Counted from the first letter of the stretch, positions 10,863-19,844 are shown. The stretch: 64,000 nt of DNA from Bacteroides sp. (GCA_014802015.1 JAAVDB010000012.1:58744-122743), one strand, 5' to 3'. Made by a program: numbers and translations. The notes: a model not told the origin generated them from the sequence alone.

Positions 10863-12797
10863 TCAGCCTAACAGACGGGCGATGTAGTCGGTGGAGATTA
10901 TAGTGAATATATTCTTGCCGTCAGGGGTGTGGGCCGGCGAAGGGGACCTGAACAGGTCGCTTAGGAGCCGGTCGATGTCATCGGGTGTCAGCGGCTGTCC
11001 ACGGCGGATGGCTCCGGCCCGGGCCATGGAGAGGGCAAACTGCTCGTACATCGCGGACTCGGGGTCGAGTCCGGTCGAGGCTATGTTGTCAATCATCGTG
11101 AGCACCATCTCGCGTGCCGGCGTGTCGGCCATCTGTGACGGCACGCCATCTATGCTCCATGTGTTGTCGCCGCGCGGTGTGATGACAAATCCGAGTTCGG
11201 ACATGCGTTGGCGTATGTCGGCCAGCAGGGCGCTCTGCGCGCCCGAGAGTTCGAGCACGTCGGGGAACATTGTGGCCTGAGCTACGAATTGCTGCTCACT
11301 CGCCTTGGCGAGATATGAGTCATAGAGCACGCGCAGGTGGGCGCGATGCTGGTCGATGACCATGAGCCCGTCGCGCGAAGGGGTGAGGATGTATGTGTCC
11401 CTGTACTGAAACGAGTTGCCTGCCGGTTGGAGCTGAGACGAGTGTCCCGCGCCGTCGATAGGGAGCGAGACGGGGTCGGCACTGTCACGCATGGTCGCAG
11501 TCGCGTGGGGGGCTGCCGGTGCGTCGGTCCGAGTTGCGGGCACGGAGGCGAGGCCTTCATCGCGTTTGCGCATGAAGTCGTCATAGAGTTTTGCCCAGTC
11601 GGTTGCGGCCGAGACACGTGACCCGGAAGTGCTGCGCGGCGCCGGCATCATAAGGTCAGGCCCGAGGATGTCGGCCTGGCGCGGTATCGGTTCGCTGAAC
11701 GGATTGTAGCCGGGGTCGATGTCTATCTCGGGCATCTTGTCCGAGTCGGGATTGAATACGGGTATGTCGGGCGCATCGTCACGGTCGAAGTCGAGCGACG
11801 GGCCGACGTTGAACCGTCCGAGCGAGTCGCGGATGGCCGCAGTGAGTATCTGCCAGATACCCTGCTCGTTCTCAAATTTTATCTCGTTCTTCGTGGGATG
11901 TATGTTCACATCGATGGTCTCGGGATCGACACGCAGACTGATGAAATAGTTGGGCTGTGCGTCGGCCGGGATGAGCCGTTCATAGCACTGCATCACGGCC
12001 TTGTGGAAATAGGGGTGACGCATGTTGCGGCCATTGACCATGAAGTATTGCAGCGGATTACGCCTGCGTGCGTTCTCAGGCAGGCCGATGAATCCGTTGA
12101 TGCTCACTATCGAAGTGTCGGTCTCGACAGGTATGAGCTGCTTGTCGAGATTTTTGCCGAACAGGTCGCAGATGCGTCGCTTCATGGAGCCGCGCATCAG
12201 TGAGTGCAGGGTGGTGTCATTGCTTATGAGTGTGAGGTCGACACCTGTATTGACCAGCGCGAGGCGTTCAAACTCACGCATTATCGCGCTGAGTTCGACT
12301 GAGTCCTTCTTGAGAAATTTACGCCGCGCAGGGACGTTGAAAAACAGGTTTTTGACCATCAGATTCGATCCTTGAGCACATGCGTCAGCCTCCTGAGACT
12401 CAAACTTCGAGCCGTTAATGACGAGTCTGGTGCCGAGTGATGCACCCTGAAGCATGGTGCGGAGCTCGACCTGGGCGATGGCGGCGATCGATGCGAGCGC
12501 CTCGCCGCGAAATCCCATCGTGTGAAGTGTAAACAGGTCGTCGGCGCGCGCTATCTTGCTCGTGGCATGGCGCTCGAATGCCAGACGTGCGTCGGTGTCG
12601 CTCATGCCTGAGCCGTTGTCGATGACCTGTATCAGCGTACGGCCTGCATCCTTGAGTATGATGGTGATGGAGTCGGCTCCTGCGTCGATCGAGTTCTCGA
12701 CAAGTTCCTTGATGACGGATGCCGGACGCTGTATCACCTCGCCGGCTGCGATCTGGTTAGCCACCGAGTCGGGTAGCAGACGTATGATGTCACTCAT
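10863..12797 (-). CDS. mutL: DNA mismatch repair protein MutL
   Basis: At 644 residues it has a typical N-terminal GHKL ATPase: NQIAAGEVIQRPASVIKELVENSIDAG, DNGSGM, and GFRGEALASI. The C-terminal dimerisation domain is present, but its endonuclease motifs are degraded: DQHA(x)2E(x)4E reads DQHRAHLRVLYD near residue 480, the ACHxAIR region reads ARAGAIR, and CPHGRP is gone. It should couple MutS recognition to repair but probably does not nick DNA itself. Its start overlaps the end of the ostA-like gene by 8 bp, with a GAGGAGGAG purine tract just before the ATG. Confidence 0.95.
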   Translation of the reverse strand: MSDIIRLLPDSVANQIAAGEVIQRPASVIKELVENSIDAGADSITIILKDAGRTLIQVIDNGSGMSDTDARLAFERHATSKIARADDLFTLHTMGFRGEALASIAAIAQVELRTMLQGASLGTRLVINGSKFESQEADACAQGSNLMVKNLFFNVPARRKFLKKDSVELSAIMREFERLALVNTGVDLTLISNDTTLHSLMRGSMKRRICDLFGKNLDKQLIPVETDTSIVSINGFIGLPENARRRNPLQYFMVNGRNMRHPYFHKAVMQCYERLIPADAQPNYFISLRVDPETIDVNIHPTKNEIKFENEQGIWQILTAAIRDSLGRFNVGPSLDFDRDDAPDIPVFNPDSDKMPEIDIDPGYNPFSEPIPRQADILGPDLMMPAPRSTSGSRVSAATDWAKLYDDFMRKRDEGLASVPATRTDAPAAPHATATMRDSADPVSLPIDGAGHSSQLQPAGNSFQYRDTYILTPSRDGLMVIDQHRAHLRVLYDSYLAKASEQQFVAQATMFPDVLELSGAQSALLADIRQRMSELGFVITPRGDNTWSIDGVPSQMADTPAREMVLTMIDNIASTGLDPESAMYEQFALSMARAGAIRRGQPLTPDDIDRLLSDLFRSPSPAHTPDGKNIFTIISTDYIARLLG

Positions 12798-14751
12798 GGT
12801 TCTCCTCCTCTTCTTTTAATAAAGGTGTGTCACCAAGAGGTGTCGATGCCGGTGTGTCGTCTGGCTGTTCCTGCTCAGGGGTGTCGTCGACCGACAGAGG
12901 TGTGATGTCAGGATTAGTCGTCAGCGAGTCGGCCGGCGCGATGACCGAGTCGGCCGGAGTGGACGGCGTGGCGGGTGCCTGAGGGATCGTTACCCCTTCA
13001 GGCAGGGCTAAGTTGGGGATATTGACTGGTTTGCCCAGGGCCTGACCGCGCATGGTGAGTGCATCCTTGCTCATGCGTCCGAGTATATTCTGACTTGCCA
13101 GTTCGGCCATCTCGGCCGGATAGTCGAATACCTCGTCGGGCGACATGGGGCGCAACGGGGCATACCAGCGGAATTTCTGTAGGAAATAGCTGTTGCGTTT
13201 GGCCAGATAGAGGGGCGTAATCTTGCCGGTTGTCTCGGGCCACATTATCAGACGCCTTATGTCGTTGTCTTCGAAATAGGCGTCAAGATATGAGCTCTCG
13301 GTAAACGAGAATTTATTGTAGGTGGAGTCGTTCTCCATCGGGAACATGATGGTCTGAACGGTGCCTTCGGCATAGAGGCGGCTGATCGTTGAGTCGGCCA
13401 TCCAGACGGTCATGTCAGAGGCTGACAGCTGGTTGTAGCAGTCCTCGGCGATGTGTTGTGACATGAGTCCCTGCTCGGGGAGTCGTGCCCAGTCGGTGGT
13501 CGAATCGTTCATGTGCACCCACACGACATTTCCCACCACCTGCTTGTCGCCATACCAGATGATGGGGTTGTAATACATATATAATATAGAGTCGCGTTCG
13601 ACCATGCTCATGGAGTCGCACAGGCCCTGGATGTCGTTGCGGAAGAAACGCACGCGGTGGAATATGTTGGTGATTTTGGTGGAGTCCTCGATAACCGTAG
13701 GGTCAAGATAGGCTGTGATGGTGTCGCCGTGGAGATAGAGCGTGTCACTGCCTGAGTATTCCATGGCGAGGGCATTGCCGGTGACGAACGAGCTGTCACG
13801 CAGTTCGTCATAGAATCCGTAGTCGCCCGAGATGGATGACTGTCTGACCGAGTCGGTAAGTATCATGTTGCCGAACGCCTCGCCGAAACCACCGTCGCGG
13901 TCATAGAACAGCGTGTCGCCCGTGAGCGTGTTGCCACGGCGCATGTGTACGAGCGATCGCCTGTAGAGGTCGGCGATGCCGTTGCGTGTATCGTAGAATC
14001 CGGATGTTGACGAGATCTCGCCGTCTTTGCTGGTGATGAGCGTCTGACACATCAGCTGGGCGATGCCCGAGTCGGTGTTGTAGGTCAGCGAGTCGGTATA
14101 CATCATCAGCGTGTCATTCTTCTGCGGACCTGTGAGTACGACGTCGAGATAGAAGAACGCATCCTTCGTAGCGGGATAATAGTAACCCTGCTGCGAGGTG
14201 AGGCGGTTGGTGCGGTCGTCGAGTTCGCCGCCGGCCAGATAATAACCTACATCCTCGGGCATGTCGTAGAAGAATACCGGCGTGGTGAGTGTGACGTCGC
14301 GGTTGATGAGGCGCACGTTGTTTCCGGGATATGCCCTGAGCTCGGCTATCTCTCCGATGCCGTCGTAATAGAGCTCGTCGCCGTAGACAAACAGGGTGTC
14401 GCCCTGCTCCATGCGCACGTTGCGGAACGCTTCGAGCGAAGAGGTCTCTTCATAGAAACGTGCCGAGTCGCAGTACATGAACATGTCGCCCTTGCGAAAC
14501 TGGACGTTGCCTATGAGTATCTGGACATCGTCGCCGGAGGGTTTGCGGAGGATGTCGGCATATTCAATAAACACTTTGCCGGGCTCGTGGCGGTCGGCAT
14601 CAGGTATGGTAGGACGTATTACGGCCTTGCGTTCGCGCAGCGCGGACTTTTCGGCGGCCGCCGGTGCTTTGGTCCGGTCGCCTTCGGGCGACTGCGCGAG
14701 CATCGCGGGGAGCGATACCAGGGCGATGGCTAAGAATGGAGATACCCTCAT
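12790..14751 (-). CDS. OstA/LptA-like envelope protein
   Basis: This 653-residue exported protein has a signal peptide (MRVSPFLAIALVSLPAMLAQ). A long run of short beta repeats follows, of the type 'ILIGNVQFRKGDMFMYCDSARFYEETSSLEAF', which is the OstA/LptA jellyroll signature. In Bacteroidota such proteins stand in for LptA or the N-terminus of LptD and carry lipopolysaccharide across the periplasm (family knowledge; not shown here). The last 80 residues are Pro/Thr/Asp-rich with no clear fold. It follows surA by 48 bp and overlaps mutL, so it is the second gene of the operon. Confidence 0.85.
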   Translation of the reverse strand: MRVSPFLAIALVSLPAMLAQSPEGDRTKAPAAAEKSALRERKAVIRPTIPDADRHEPGKVFIEYADILRKPSGDDVQILIGNVQFRKGDMFMYCDSARFYEETSSLEAFRNVRMEQGDTLFVYGDELYYDGIGEIAELRAYPGNNVRLINRDVTLTTPVFFYDMPEDVGYYLAGGELDDRTNRLTSQQGYYYPATKDAFFYLDVVLTGPQKNDTLMMYTDSLTYNTDSGIAQLMCQTLITSKDGEISSTSGFYDTRNGIADLYRRSLVHMRRGNTLTGDTLFYDRDGGFGEAFGNMILTDSVRQSSISGDYGFYDELRDSSFVTGNALAMEYSGSDTLYLHGDTITAYLDPTVIEDSTKITNIFHRVRFFRNDIQGLCDSMSMVERDSILYMYYNPIIWYGDKQVVGNVVWVHMNDSTTDWARLPEQGLMSQHIAEDCYNQLSASDMTVWMADSTISRLYAEGTVQTIMFPMENDSTYNKFSFTESSYLDAYFEDNDIRRLIMWPETTGKITPLYLAKRNSYFLQKFRWYAPLRPMSPDEVFDYPAEMAELASQNILGRMSKDALTMRGQALGKPVNIPNLALPEGVTIPQAPATPSTPADSVIAPADSLTTNPDITPLSVDDTPEQEQPDDTPASTPLGDTPLLKEEEENHE

Positions 14752-14799
14752 TATTACCCTCCTTACTTGGTTGACCTGTACAGAGAGAGCTGTAGGATA

Positions 14800-16185
14800 T
14801 TATCGTGAGGCTGTCTTGATCCAGCCCTTGTGCTTAAACTCACAGTTGCGCCAGCCGTCCTCGATGCGTGTGTATGTCTCGGCAATCTTCTTTTCGAGCC
14901 ACTTGTTGAGGATGTCGTTCTGCTGCTGTTGCTCGCACATATTCTTTATGAGCTGATAGTCGTCCGAGAGGTTGGCACGGTGTCCCTCGATGCGATTGGT
15001 CAGCTTGACGAGGGCTACGATGTCCTGATTGGTCTTGGGGTCCTTCATTATGAATGCCTGCGAAATGTCGCCCGGCTGCATTGTGTCGACCTGACGTGCT
15101 ATCTCCTGAGGCAGGTCGGCCATCTCGAACCGTGAGGTGTTGTAGTTGTCCGACTGCATGTTGCTGTTGACCATCACGCCGCGGTTGTTGCGTGTGTCCT
15201 TGTCCTGCGAGAGTACGGCCACGGCCTCCTCGAAGGGTATCTTGTTGGTCTCAAGGTCAGAGCGGAGCGAGTCGAGGCGCACCACGGCCTCGGTGAGATC
15301 TTTCTCGGATACTCGGGGGCGCAGCAGGATGTGACGGACGTTGACGCGGTCGCCGCGTTTCTCGATCAGCTGTATGATATGGTAGCCGTATTCGGTCTCA
15401 ACGATTTTCGATACCTTCTTGGGGTCGTTGAGGTTAAAGGCTACGGCTGTAAATTCGGGGACGAAAGTGGCACGTCCGGCAAATCCGAGCTCACCGCCTC
15501 GTGCGGCCGACGCGGGGTCTTCGCTGTAGAGGATGGCGAGTGTCGAGAAGTCGCTCTCGCCACGGGTCACACGGTCGGAATAGTCGCGGAGACGGGCCTT
15601 GACATTCTCGATCTCTTCACGCGGCACAGCCGGGGCGGCCGTGAGTATCTGCACCTCCACCGTGCGGGGAACGTAGGGGATGGAGTCCTCTGACAGACGG
15701 TTGAAGTAGCGTCTTACATCTGAGGGTGTGGCCTTGACGTTCTCGACGAGACTTCTCTGCACCTGCTGCACGCGCGAACGTGTCGAGATCATGTCATGGA
15801 GAGTCTCGCGGATCGCGGGCATAGGCTTGTTGAACATCTGCTCGACCTTTTCCTGCGAGCCTAACTGGGCTATATAGTTGTTGATGTACTGCTCGACCTG
15901 CTGCATTATCATCGATTCGGATGCCTCGATGGTGTCGAGCTCGGCCTGATGGAGGTAGAGTTTCTCGATGGCGAGCTGTTCGGGTATCACACAGTAAGGG
16001 TCACCGTTGATGGGCGTTTTCTCATAGAGCATCTGCTGGTATGCCTCCTCGATCTCGGACTTCCAGATCGGCTGGTCACCGATCACCCAGGCTACTTCCT
16101 CGGCCGAGTTGTCAATTGCTGCAACGGCATAAGCTATGCCTAAGAATGATGCGATTGCGAGGAGTAATATATTCTTAATTTTCAC
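14800..16185 (-). CDS. surA: Periplasmic peptidyl-prolyl isomerase/chaperone SurA
   Basis: The 461-residue protein starts with GTG and a signal peptide (MKIKNILLLAIASFLGIAYAVAA). A SurA N-terminal chaperone region (about 30-165) is followed by parvulin domains; one shows RVTRGESDFSTLAILYSEDPASAARGGELG and IVETEYGYHIIQLIEKR, a second begins VNVRHILLRP. It folds and escorts outer-membrane beta-barrel proteins. PorT and PorP, encoded in this window, would be natural clients (inference). It is the first gene of the surA-ostA-mutL-lnb operon. Confidence 0.9.
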   Translation of the reverse strand: MKIKNILLLAIASFLGIAYAVAAIDNSAEEVAWVIGDQPIWKSEIEEAYQQMLYEKTPINGDPYCVIPEQLAIEKLYLHQAELDTIEASESMIMQQVEQYINNYIAQLGSQEKVEQMFNKPMPAIRETLHDMISTRSRVQQVQRSLVENVKATPSDVRRYFNRLSEDSIPYVPRTVEVQILTAAPAVPREEIENVKARLRDYSDRVTRGESDFSTLAILYSEDPASAARGGELGFAGRATFVPEFTAVAFNLNDPKKVSKIVETEYGYHIIQLIEKRGDRVNVRHILLRPRVSEKDLTEAVVRLDSLRSDLETNKIPFEEAVAVLSQDKDTRNNRGVMVNSNMQSDNYNTSRFEMADLPQEIARQVDTMQPGDISQAFIMKDPKTNQDIVALVKLTNRIEGHRANLSDDYQLIKNMCEQQQQNDILNKWLEKKIAETYTRIEDGWRNCEFKHKGWIKTASR

Positions 16186-16228
16186 GGGTGTTGACTGTAT
16201 TAATGATATGAATTGTGCAATTTGGCTC

Positions 16229-16236
16229 CAAAGTTA
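16229..16236 (-). promoter_or_regulatory. -7 box of the surA operon promoter
   Basis: Minus-strand TAACTTTG matches TAnnTTTG, 44 bp above the surA GTG. The -33 element is weak (TCTG region about 20 bp upstream). It is back to back with the promoter of the cytidylate-kinase-like gene. Confidence 0.6.
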
Positions 16237-16246
16237 CGAAAAAATA

Positions 16247-16277
16247 TTGGACAGATGAGATTTTTTTCATATTTTTG
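16247..16277 (+). promoter_or_regulatory. Promoter of the cytidylate-kinase-like gene
   Basis: TTG at 16247-16249, a 20-bp spacer and TATTTTTG at 16270-16277 fit the -33/-7 pattern. The ATG follows 23 bp later. Confidence 0.6.
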
Positions 16278-16300
16278 GTGTCGTTAATAAGTGTTACGAA

Positions 16301-16978
16301 ATGAATACTACCGATATAGATAAGACTCAGACAGAAGTAAAGGCTGACAGCAAACCGCCGTTTGTCATTACGGTCGGACGCCAGTTTGGCAGCGGAGGCC
16401 GTGAGCTGGCACGCGCTCTTGCCGACGAGCTCGGCATCGCATATTATGATAAGGAGCTGTTGGCCGAGTCAGCCAAGTTGGCCGGTATCGAGCCGGAATT
16501 TTTCGAGCAGAAGGACGAGCGTTTTCCGTCGTTTCTCCACGGCATCTTTTCGTTTACGATGGGTGTGACCCCGATGTGTTATTACACCGGCGGAGGGTCT
16601 ATAACGGACGATTCTCTCTATAAGGCAGTCAGCGATTTCCTTACATCCGAGGCCGAGAAGAGGTCGTTTGTAGTGGTGGGTCGCACGGCCGACTATATAC
16701 TGCGCGATCATCCGAGGGTGGTCAATCTGTTTCTGCACGCGCCGATGGACGAGTGTGTGCGCCGCATCTCCAAGCGTGAAAACGGTCTGACTCCTGACAA
16801 GGCTGAGGCAATGGCCAGACGTACCAACCGCTGGCGAGCTGACTATTACAACTTTTTTACCGATAAGGAATGGGGCGATGCCAAGAGTTATGACCTCACG
16901 ATCGACACATCGCGTATGCCGATGGATAAGATTGTCGAGCTGGTCAAGAGTTATCTCAGGCTCAGAGGCTTGATATAG
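16301..16978 (+). CDS. Cytidylate kinase-like family protein
   Basis: This 225-residue protein starts with ITVGRQFGSGGRELARALADELGIAYYDKELL, a P-loop variant typical of the cytidylate kinase-like family (AAA_33/Cytidylate_kin2). A lid-like region RRISKRENGLTPDKAEAMARRTNRWRADYYNFFTDKEWGDAKSYDLTIDTS follows. It probably phosphorylates a nucleoside monophosphate or a related small molecule. It is not the classic Cmk of the fatty-acid/ribosome cluster, so the substrate stays open. It has its own promoter, divergent from surA. Confidence 0.85.
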   Translation: MNTTDIDKTQTEVKADSKPPFVITVGRQFGSGGRELARALADELGIAYYDKELLAESAKLAGIEPEFFEQKDERFPSFLHGIFSFTMGVTPMCYYTGGGSITDDSLYKAVSDFLTSEAEKRSFVVVGRTADYILRDHPRVVNLFLHAPMDECVRRISKRENGLTPDKAEAMARRTNRWRADYYNFFTDKEWGDAKSYDLTIDTSRMPMDKIVELVKSYLRLRGLI

Positions 16979-17003
16979 AAACCTCAAAATTACGGTTGCA
17001 AAA

Positions 17004-17034
17004 TTGCATGAGTCAAAAAAACTCACTACCTTTG
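17004..17034 (+). promoter_or_regulatory. Promoter of tRNA-Pro
   Basis: TTG (17004-17006), a 20-bp spacer and TACCTTTG (17027-17034) lie just before the tRNA gene. Confidence 0.7.
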
Positions 17035-17065
17035 CGGAGCATTAGCCCGAGTAAGGGTAAGTGTG

Positions 17066-17139
17066 CGGGGCGTAGCGCAGTCCGGTAGCGCACCTGGTTT
17101 GGGACCAGGTGGTCGCAGGTTCGAATCCTGTCACCCCGA
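17066..17139 (+). tRNA. tRNA-Pro (anticodon TGG)
   Basis: The cloverleaf is clear. The anticodon stem CCTGG/CCAGG holds the loop TTTGGGA (anticodon TGG), the T arm is GCAGG-TTCGAAT-CCTGT, and the acceptor CGGGGCG pairs with CACCCCG with one C-A mismatch. The CCA end is not encoded. Confidence 0.95.
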
Positions 17140-17143
17140 CTGA

Positions 17144-17181
17144 AACATGGTTTAACTCACTGAGTTAAACCATGTTTTTTA
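17144..17181 (+). terminator. Terminator after tRNA-Pro
   Basis: A perfect 16-bp stem (AACATGGTTTAACTCA with its complement, single-base loop) runs into a T tract. Confidence 0.9.
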
Positions 17182-17197
17182 TGTTAAGATAACATTT

Positions 17198-17749
17198 TTA
17201 GATATTGGTGCGGTCTATAAGATATTGTTCTCCACTTGTTGCGAGGGTGATGACGCGGGAGGTGGTGAGCAGGGGGTAGGTGAGGGTGAATCGGCGTGGT
17301 GTGCCGTCAAGATATATTGTGGCGGTGGTCAGGTCGGGCGAGATGTCGATTGCCGAGACTACGAGTGTCGGGATACGGGCACATTTGAATACGGCTTCCT
17401 TGGCTGACCACAGCTGCATCAGGGTGGTGAGCGGGTAGGGGCCGCGGGCCTGTTCGGCCGGTGTGAGAAATTTTGATGCGATGCGTTCAAGTGTGGGTCG
17501 GGCGGTCTCGATGTCTACCCCTACAGGCTCCGGGCTGATGGCGAGAACGCACTCGTCGATGCAGTGCGACACGGAGATATGTATGTCGGGATGCGTGGCT
17601 AAATACGGTGCGCCGTCATCGTGATGGCTCAATACGGCATCTTCGCCGAGCGTTTCGGCGATCAGTGAACGTATGGCCTGACGTTCCGCCTCGCGGCGAC
17701 CGCTCCGTCCTGTAGAAATGATAGGGGCTGAGTGGATGGTGGTCGTCAT
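17198..17749 (-). CDS. 4'-phosphopantetheinyl transferase superfamily protein
   Basis: The 183-residue protein contains the two signature motifs of Sfp/AcpS-type transferases: VGVDIE near residue 77 and WSAKEAVFK near residue 119, both Mg2+/CoA-binding. An N-terminal ISVSHC segment is also present. It moves the phosphopantetheine arm of CoA onto a carrier protein. The single-chain layout points to the Sfp/HetI group; which carrier it serves is not shown. It is the last gene of the gldE-gldD set, starting within the gldD stop (ATGA overlap). Confidence 0.88.
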   Translation of the reverse strand: MTTTIHSAPIISTGRSGRREAERQAIRSLIAETLGEDAVLSHHDDGAPYLATHPDIHISVSHCIDECVLAISPEPVGVDIETARPTLERIASKFLTPAEQARGPYPLTTLMQLWSAKEAVFKCARIPTLVVSAIDISPDLTTATIYLDGTPRRFTLTYPLLTTSRVITLATSGEQYLIDRTNI

Positions 17750-18342
17750 AAAGATTTGAGCATTACGAGCATGTCGCGCTCGGCTGCATCGACTATCGGT
17801 GCGATGGCTACGGGGTCAGTGACACTGCTGACCGAGTCGGGTAGCGTCACGGTGAATGCACCGCTGATGACCTTGTCATCGTTATGTGCGAGTATCTGCA
17901 CCGGGGTGGTGAGTGATGTGCGCGCCACCGTCATTGCACAGGTCCAGCCTGACGGGGTGGTGAGTTCGGTGAGCGTGTATCGGTTACTCCCGAGATTAAG
18001 TATCATCCGTTCGCGCCGGTTGGTGAGGGTGGCTGACATAGCGTCGGTGTCCGGACAGTCCGTGATCGTCAGGTAAAGGCGTGGCGAGCCATAGCCTCCG
18101 TATGAGACGTCGATCCATGCGCCGTTGTCGGTCGGCGACACATTGACATCGGTATTTCCATTAACCAGGAGACGTATGCCGTCGGCCTCTACGGCTGTAA
18201 ATGTGCTGTCGGGGACAGCTATGCGCGGATAGGCCATTGGGCGCGGGATGGCTGCACGTCTGTCGTCGCTGTTGCCTCCGCATCCGCTCAGAGAGCCTGT
18301 CAGCAGAACGATTGCCAAGAGTACCCCGGTCGTGCGTATCAT
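17746..18342 (-). CDS. gldD: GldD-like lipoprotein
   Basis: Starting at 18342 the product is 198 residues with a lipoprotein signal (MIRTTGVLLAIVLLTGSLSGC). The mature part begins GGNSDDRRAAIPRPMAYPRIAVPDSTF, matching the 'PKPRGYFRI' start of GldD proteins. The rest is a soluble beta-rich domain. GldD is a gliding/T9SS-associated lipoprotein needed in flavobacteria; its biochemical role is unknown. The assignment rests on this start and on the directly upstream gldE, with which it shares an ATGA overlap, as in other Bacteroidota. A longer frame exists upstream but lies inside gldE. Confidence 0.75.
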   Translation of the reverse strand: MIRTTGVLLAIVLLTGSLSGCGGNSDDRRAAIPRPMAYPRIAVPDSTFTAVEADGIRLLVNGNTDVNVSPTDNGAWIDVSYGGYGSPRLYLTITDCPDTDAMSATLTNRRERMILNLGSNRYTLTELTTPSGWTCAMTVARTSLTTPVQILAHNDDKVISGAFTVTLPDSVSSVTDPVAIAPIVDAAERDMLVMLKSL

Positions 18343-19712
18343 TGCTTGAGCTGGTCGGGCTGCACTTCGCCCATGACTTTTACGCGCACGTTCACGATGC
18401 GGTGCTGACGCACCGATAGGACAAGAAAGCGGCATCGTCCGTAGACGATCGACTCCTTGTCTTTAGGAAAATCACCCTTGATGCTCAGGAGCATACCGGC
18501 GAGGGTATCGCAGTCCTCCGTCACGTCGGCATAGTCGGCTTCGTCAAGATCGGTGACGCGGAAGAAGTCATTGAGCAGCGTCTTACCTTCGAATATATAT
18601 GTGCCGTCGGGGAGGCGACGGTAGGTCTGCTCGACTTCGTCGTATTCGTCGTCGATGTCGCCCACGATCTCTTCAAGCACATCCTCAAGCGATACGATGC
18701 CCTGTGTACCGCCAAACTCGTCGACCACGATAGCGAGATGCACGCGGCGTGAGCGGAAATCCTCAAGCAGGTCGTCGATCATTCGGGATTCGGGCACATA
18801 GTAGGGTTCGCGCATCAGCGAATGCCAGTCAAATCCGGGTGTCTCGGTCTTGCCGACGTATGGCAGGAGGTCGCGCGAATAGAGCACACCTTTTATATTG
18901 TCCATCGTCTCTTCGTAGACCGGCAGGCGGGCAAAGCCACTGTCTATCACTACCTTCATCACCTCGGCAAATGTGAGGTCGACGTCGAGGCCGGTGATGT
19001 CGACTCGGGGGGTCATTACCTCCGATGCGGTCGTGTCGCCAAATCTCAGAATGCCTTCAAGTATATCCTTGTCCTGTTCGGACTTCACTTCGGTGATCTC
19101 AAGTGCCTGCGACAGGTCATCGGCCGTCACGGCATCACTCTTCTTAGGTACCACCTTATTTACTATCACCGAGCTTTTGACGAGAATGGACGAGAGTGGA
19201 TAAAATATTTTTACCATCATGCTCAATGGGCCTACTGACATGCGCACCCAAGCGAGATTGTTAGAGTTGGCATAAAGTTTAGGCAGGATCTCGCCGAACA
19301 ACAGTATGAGGAATGTGAGCAGTATGGTCTGTAACACAAAACTCCATAGCTCGCTCATGCCGTCAAATACGGGACCGAGTGCAAAGTTACAGAGTACGAC
19401 TATGGTCACATTGACCAGATTATTGGCTATAAGGATTGTAGCAAGCAGCCTCTCGGGGTGCGCGAGTAGTGACAGGATGCGCTCACCGCGTGAACCGCTG
19501 TCCTCGAGTTCGTCACATTGTGTGGGTGTGAGTGAAAAAAACGCGATCTCGCTGCCTGAGACAAAGCCCGAGACAAACAGGGCGAGCACAGCAAGTGCGA
19601 GGGCTACAATCTGGGCGGCTCCCATGGCCGGTATGGCAAGGAGCGGTAAGTCGGAGATGCCGTTAAGCAGGGCTGTCAGGGCCTCAGTGGCCGGTAAAGG
19701 GTCTGTATCCAA
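18339..19712 (-). CDS. gldE: GldE-like DUF21/CBS/CorC-domain membrane protein
   Basis: The protein has an N-terminal DUF21 domain with about four membrane segments (ALALAVLALFVSGFVSGSEIAFFSL onward). A CBS pair (VMTPRVDITGLD..., LAIVVDEFGGTQGIVSLEDVLEEIVGDI) and a C-terminal CorC/HlyC domain follow. This layout is shared by CorC-type ion exporters and GldE, and the adjacent gldD favours GldE. The frame extends to a TTG at 19787, but a -7 box at 19753-19760 lies inside that extension. I therefore place the start at TTG 19712 (MDTDPLPATEA, 457 residues). No ATG is available between. Start confidence is moderate. Confidence 0.85.
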   Translation of the reverse strand: MDTDPLPATEALTALLNGISDLPLLAIPAMGAAQIVALALAVLALFVSGFVSGSEIAFFSLTPTQCDELEDSGSRGERILSLLAHPERLLATILIANNLVNVTIVVLCNFALGPVFDGMSELWSFVLQTILLTFLILLFGEILPKLYANSNNLAWVRMSVGPLSMMVKIFYPLSSILVKSSVIVNKVVPKKSDAVTADDLSQALEITEVKSEQDKDILEGILRFGDTTASEVMTPRVDITGLDVDLTFAEVMKVVIDSGFARLPVYEETMDNIKGVLYSRDLLPYVGKTETPGFDWHSLMREPYYVPESRMIDDLLEDFRSRRVHLAIVVDEFGGTQGIVSLEDVLEEIVGDIDDEYDEVEQTYRRLPDGTYIFEGKTLLNDFFRVTDLDEADYADVTEDCDTLAGMLLSIKGDFPKDKESIVYGRCRFLVLSVRQHRIVNVRVKVMGEVQPDQLKQ

Positions 19713-19752
19713 AATTTTGGTTATGAGTGAGACAAAGAGTTTTTTAGAGTCG

Positions 19753-19788
19753 CAAAGATAATACTTTTTCTCTACATTGCGAAGCAAA
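19753..19788 (-). promoter_or_regulatory. Promoter of gldE-gldD-PPTase
   Basis: Minus-strand TATCTTTG (19753-19760) matches TAnnTTTG exactly. The nearest -33 TTTG (19785-19788) is 24 bp away, longer than usual. Confidence 0.55.
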
Positions 19789-19844
19789 ACTGCTTAAAAC
19801 CTATCGCTATATGTGTGCCTTATATATGATTGTATCGCCATAAA

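Noticed and set aside
17746..18435. Longer gldD frame starting at 18435
   Set aside because: The first 31 residues overlap gldE and give no signal peptide; ATG 18342 gives a proper lipoprotein signal and an ATGA overlap.
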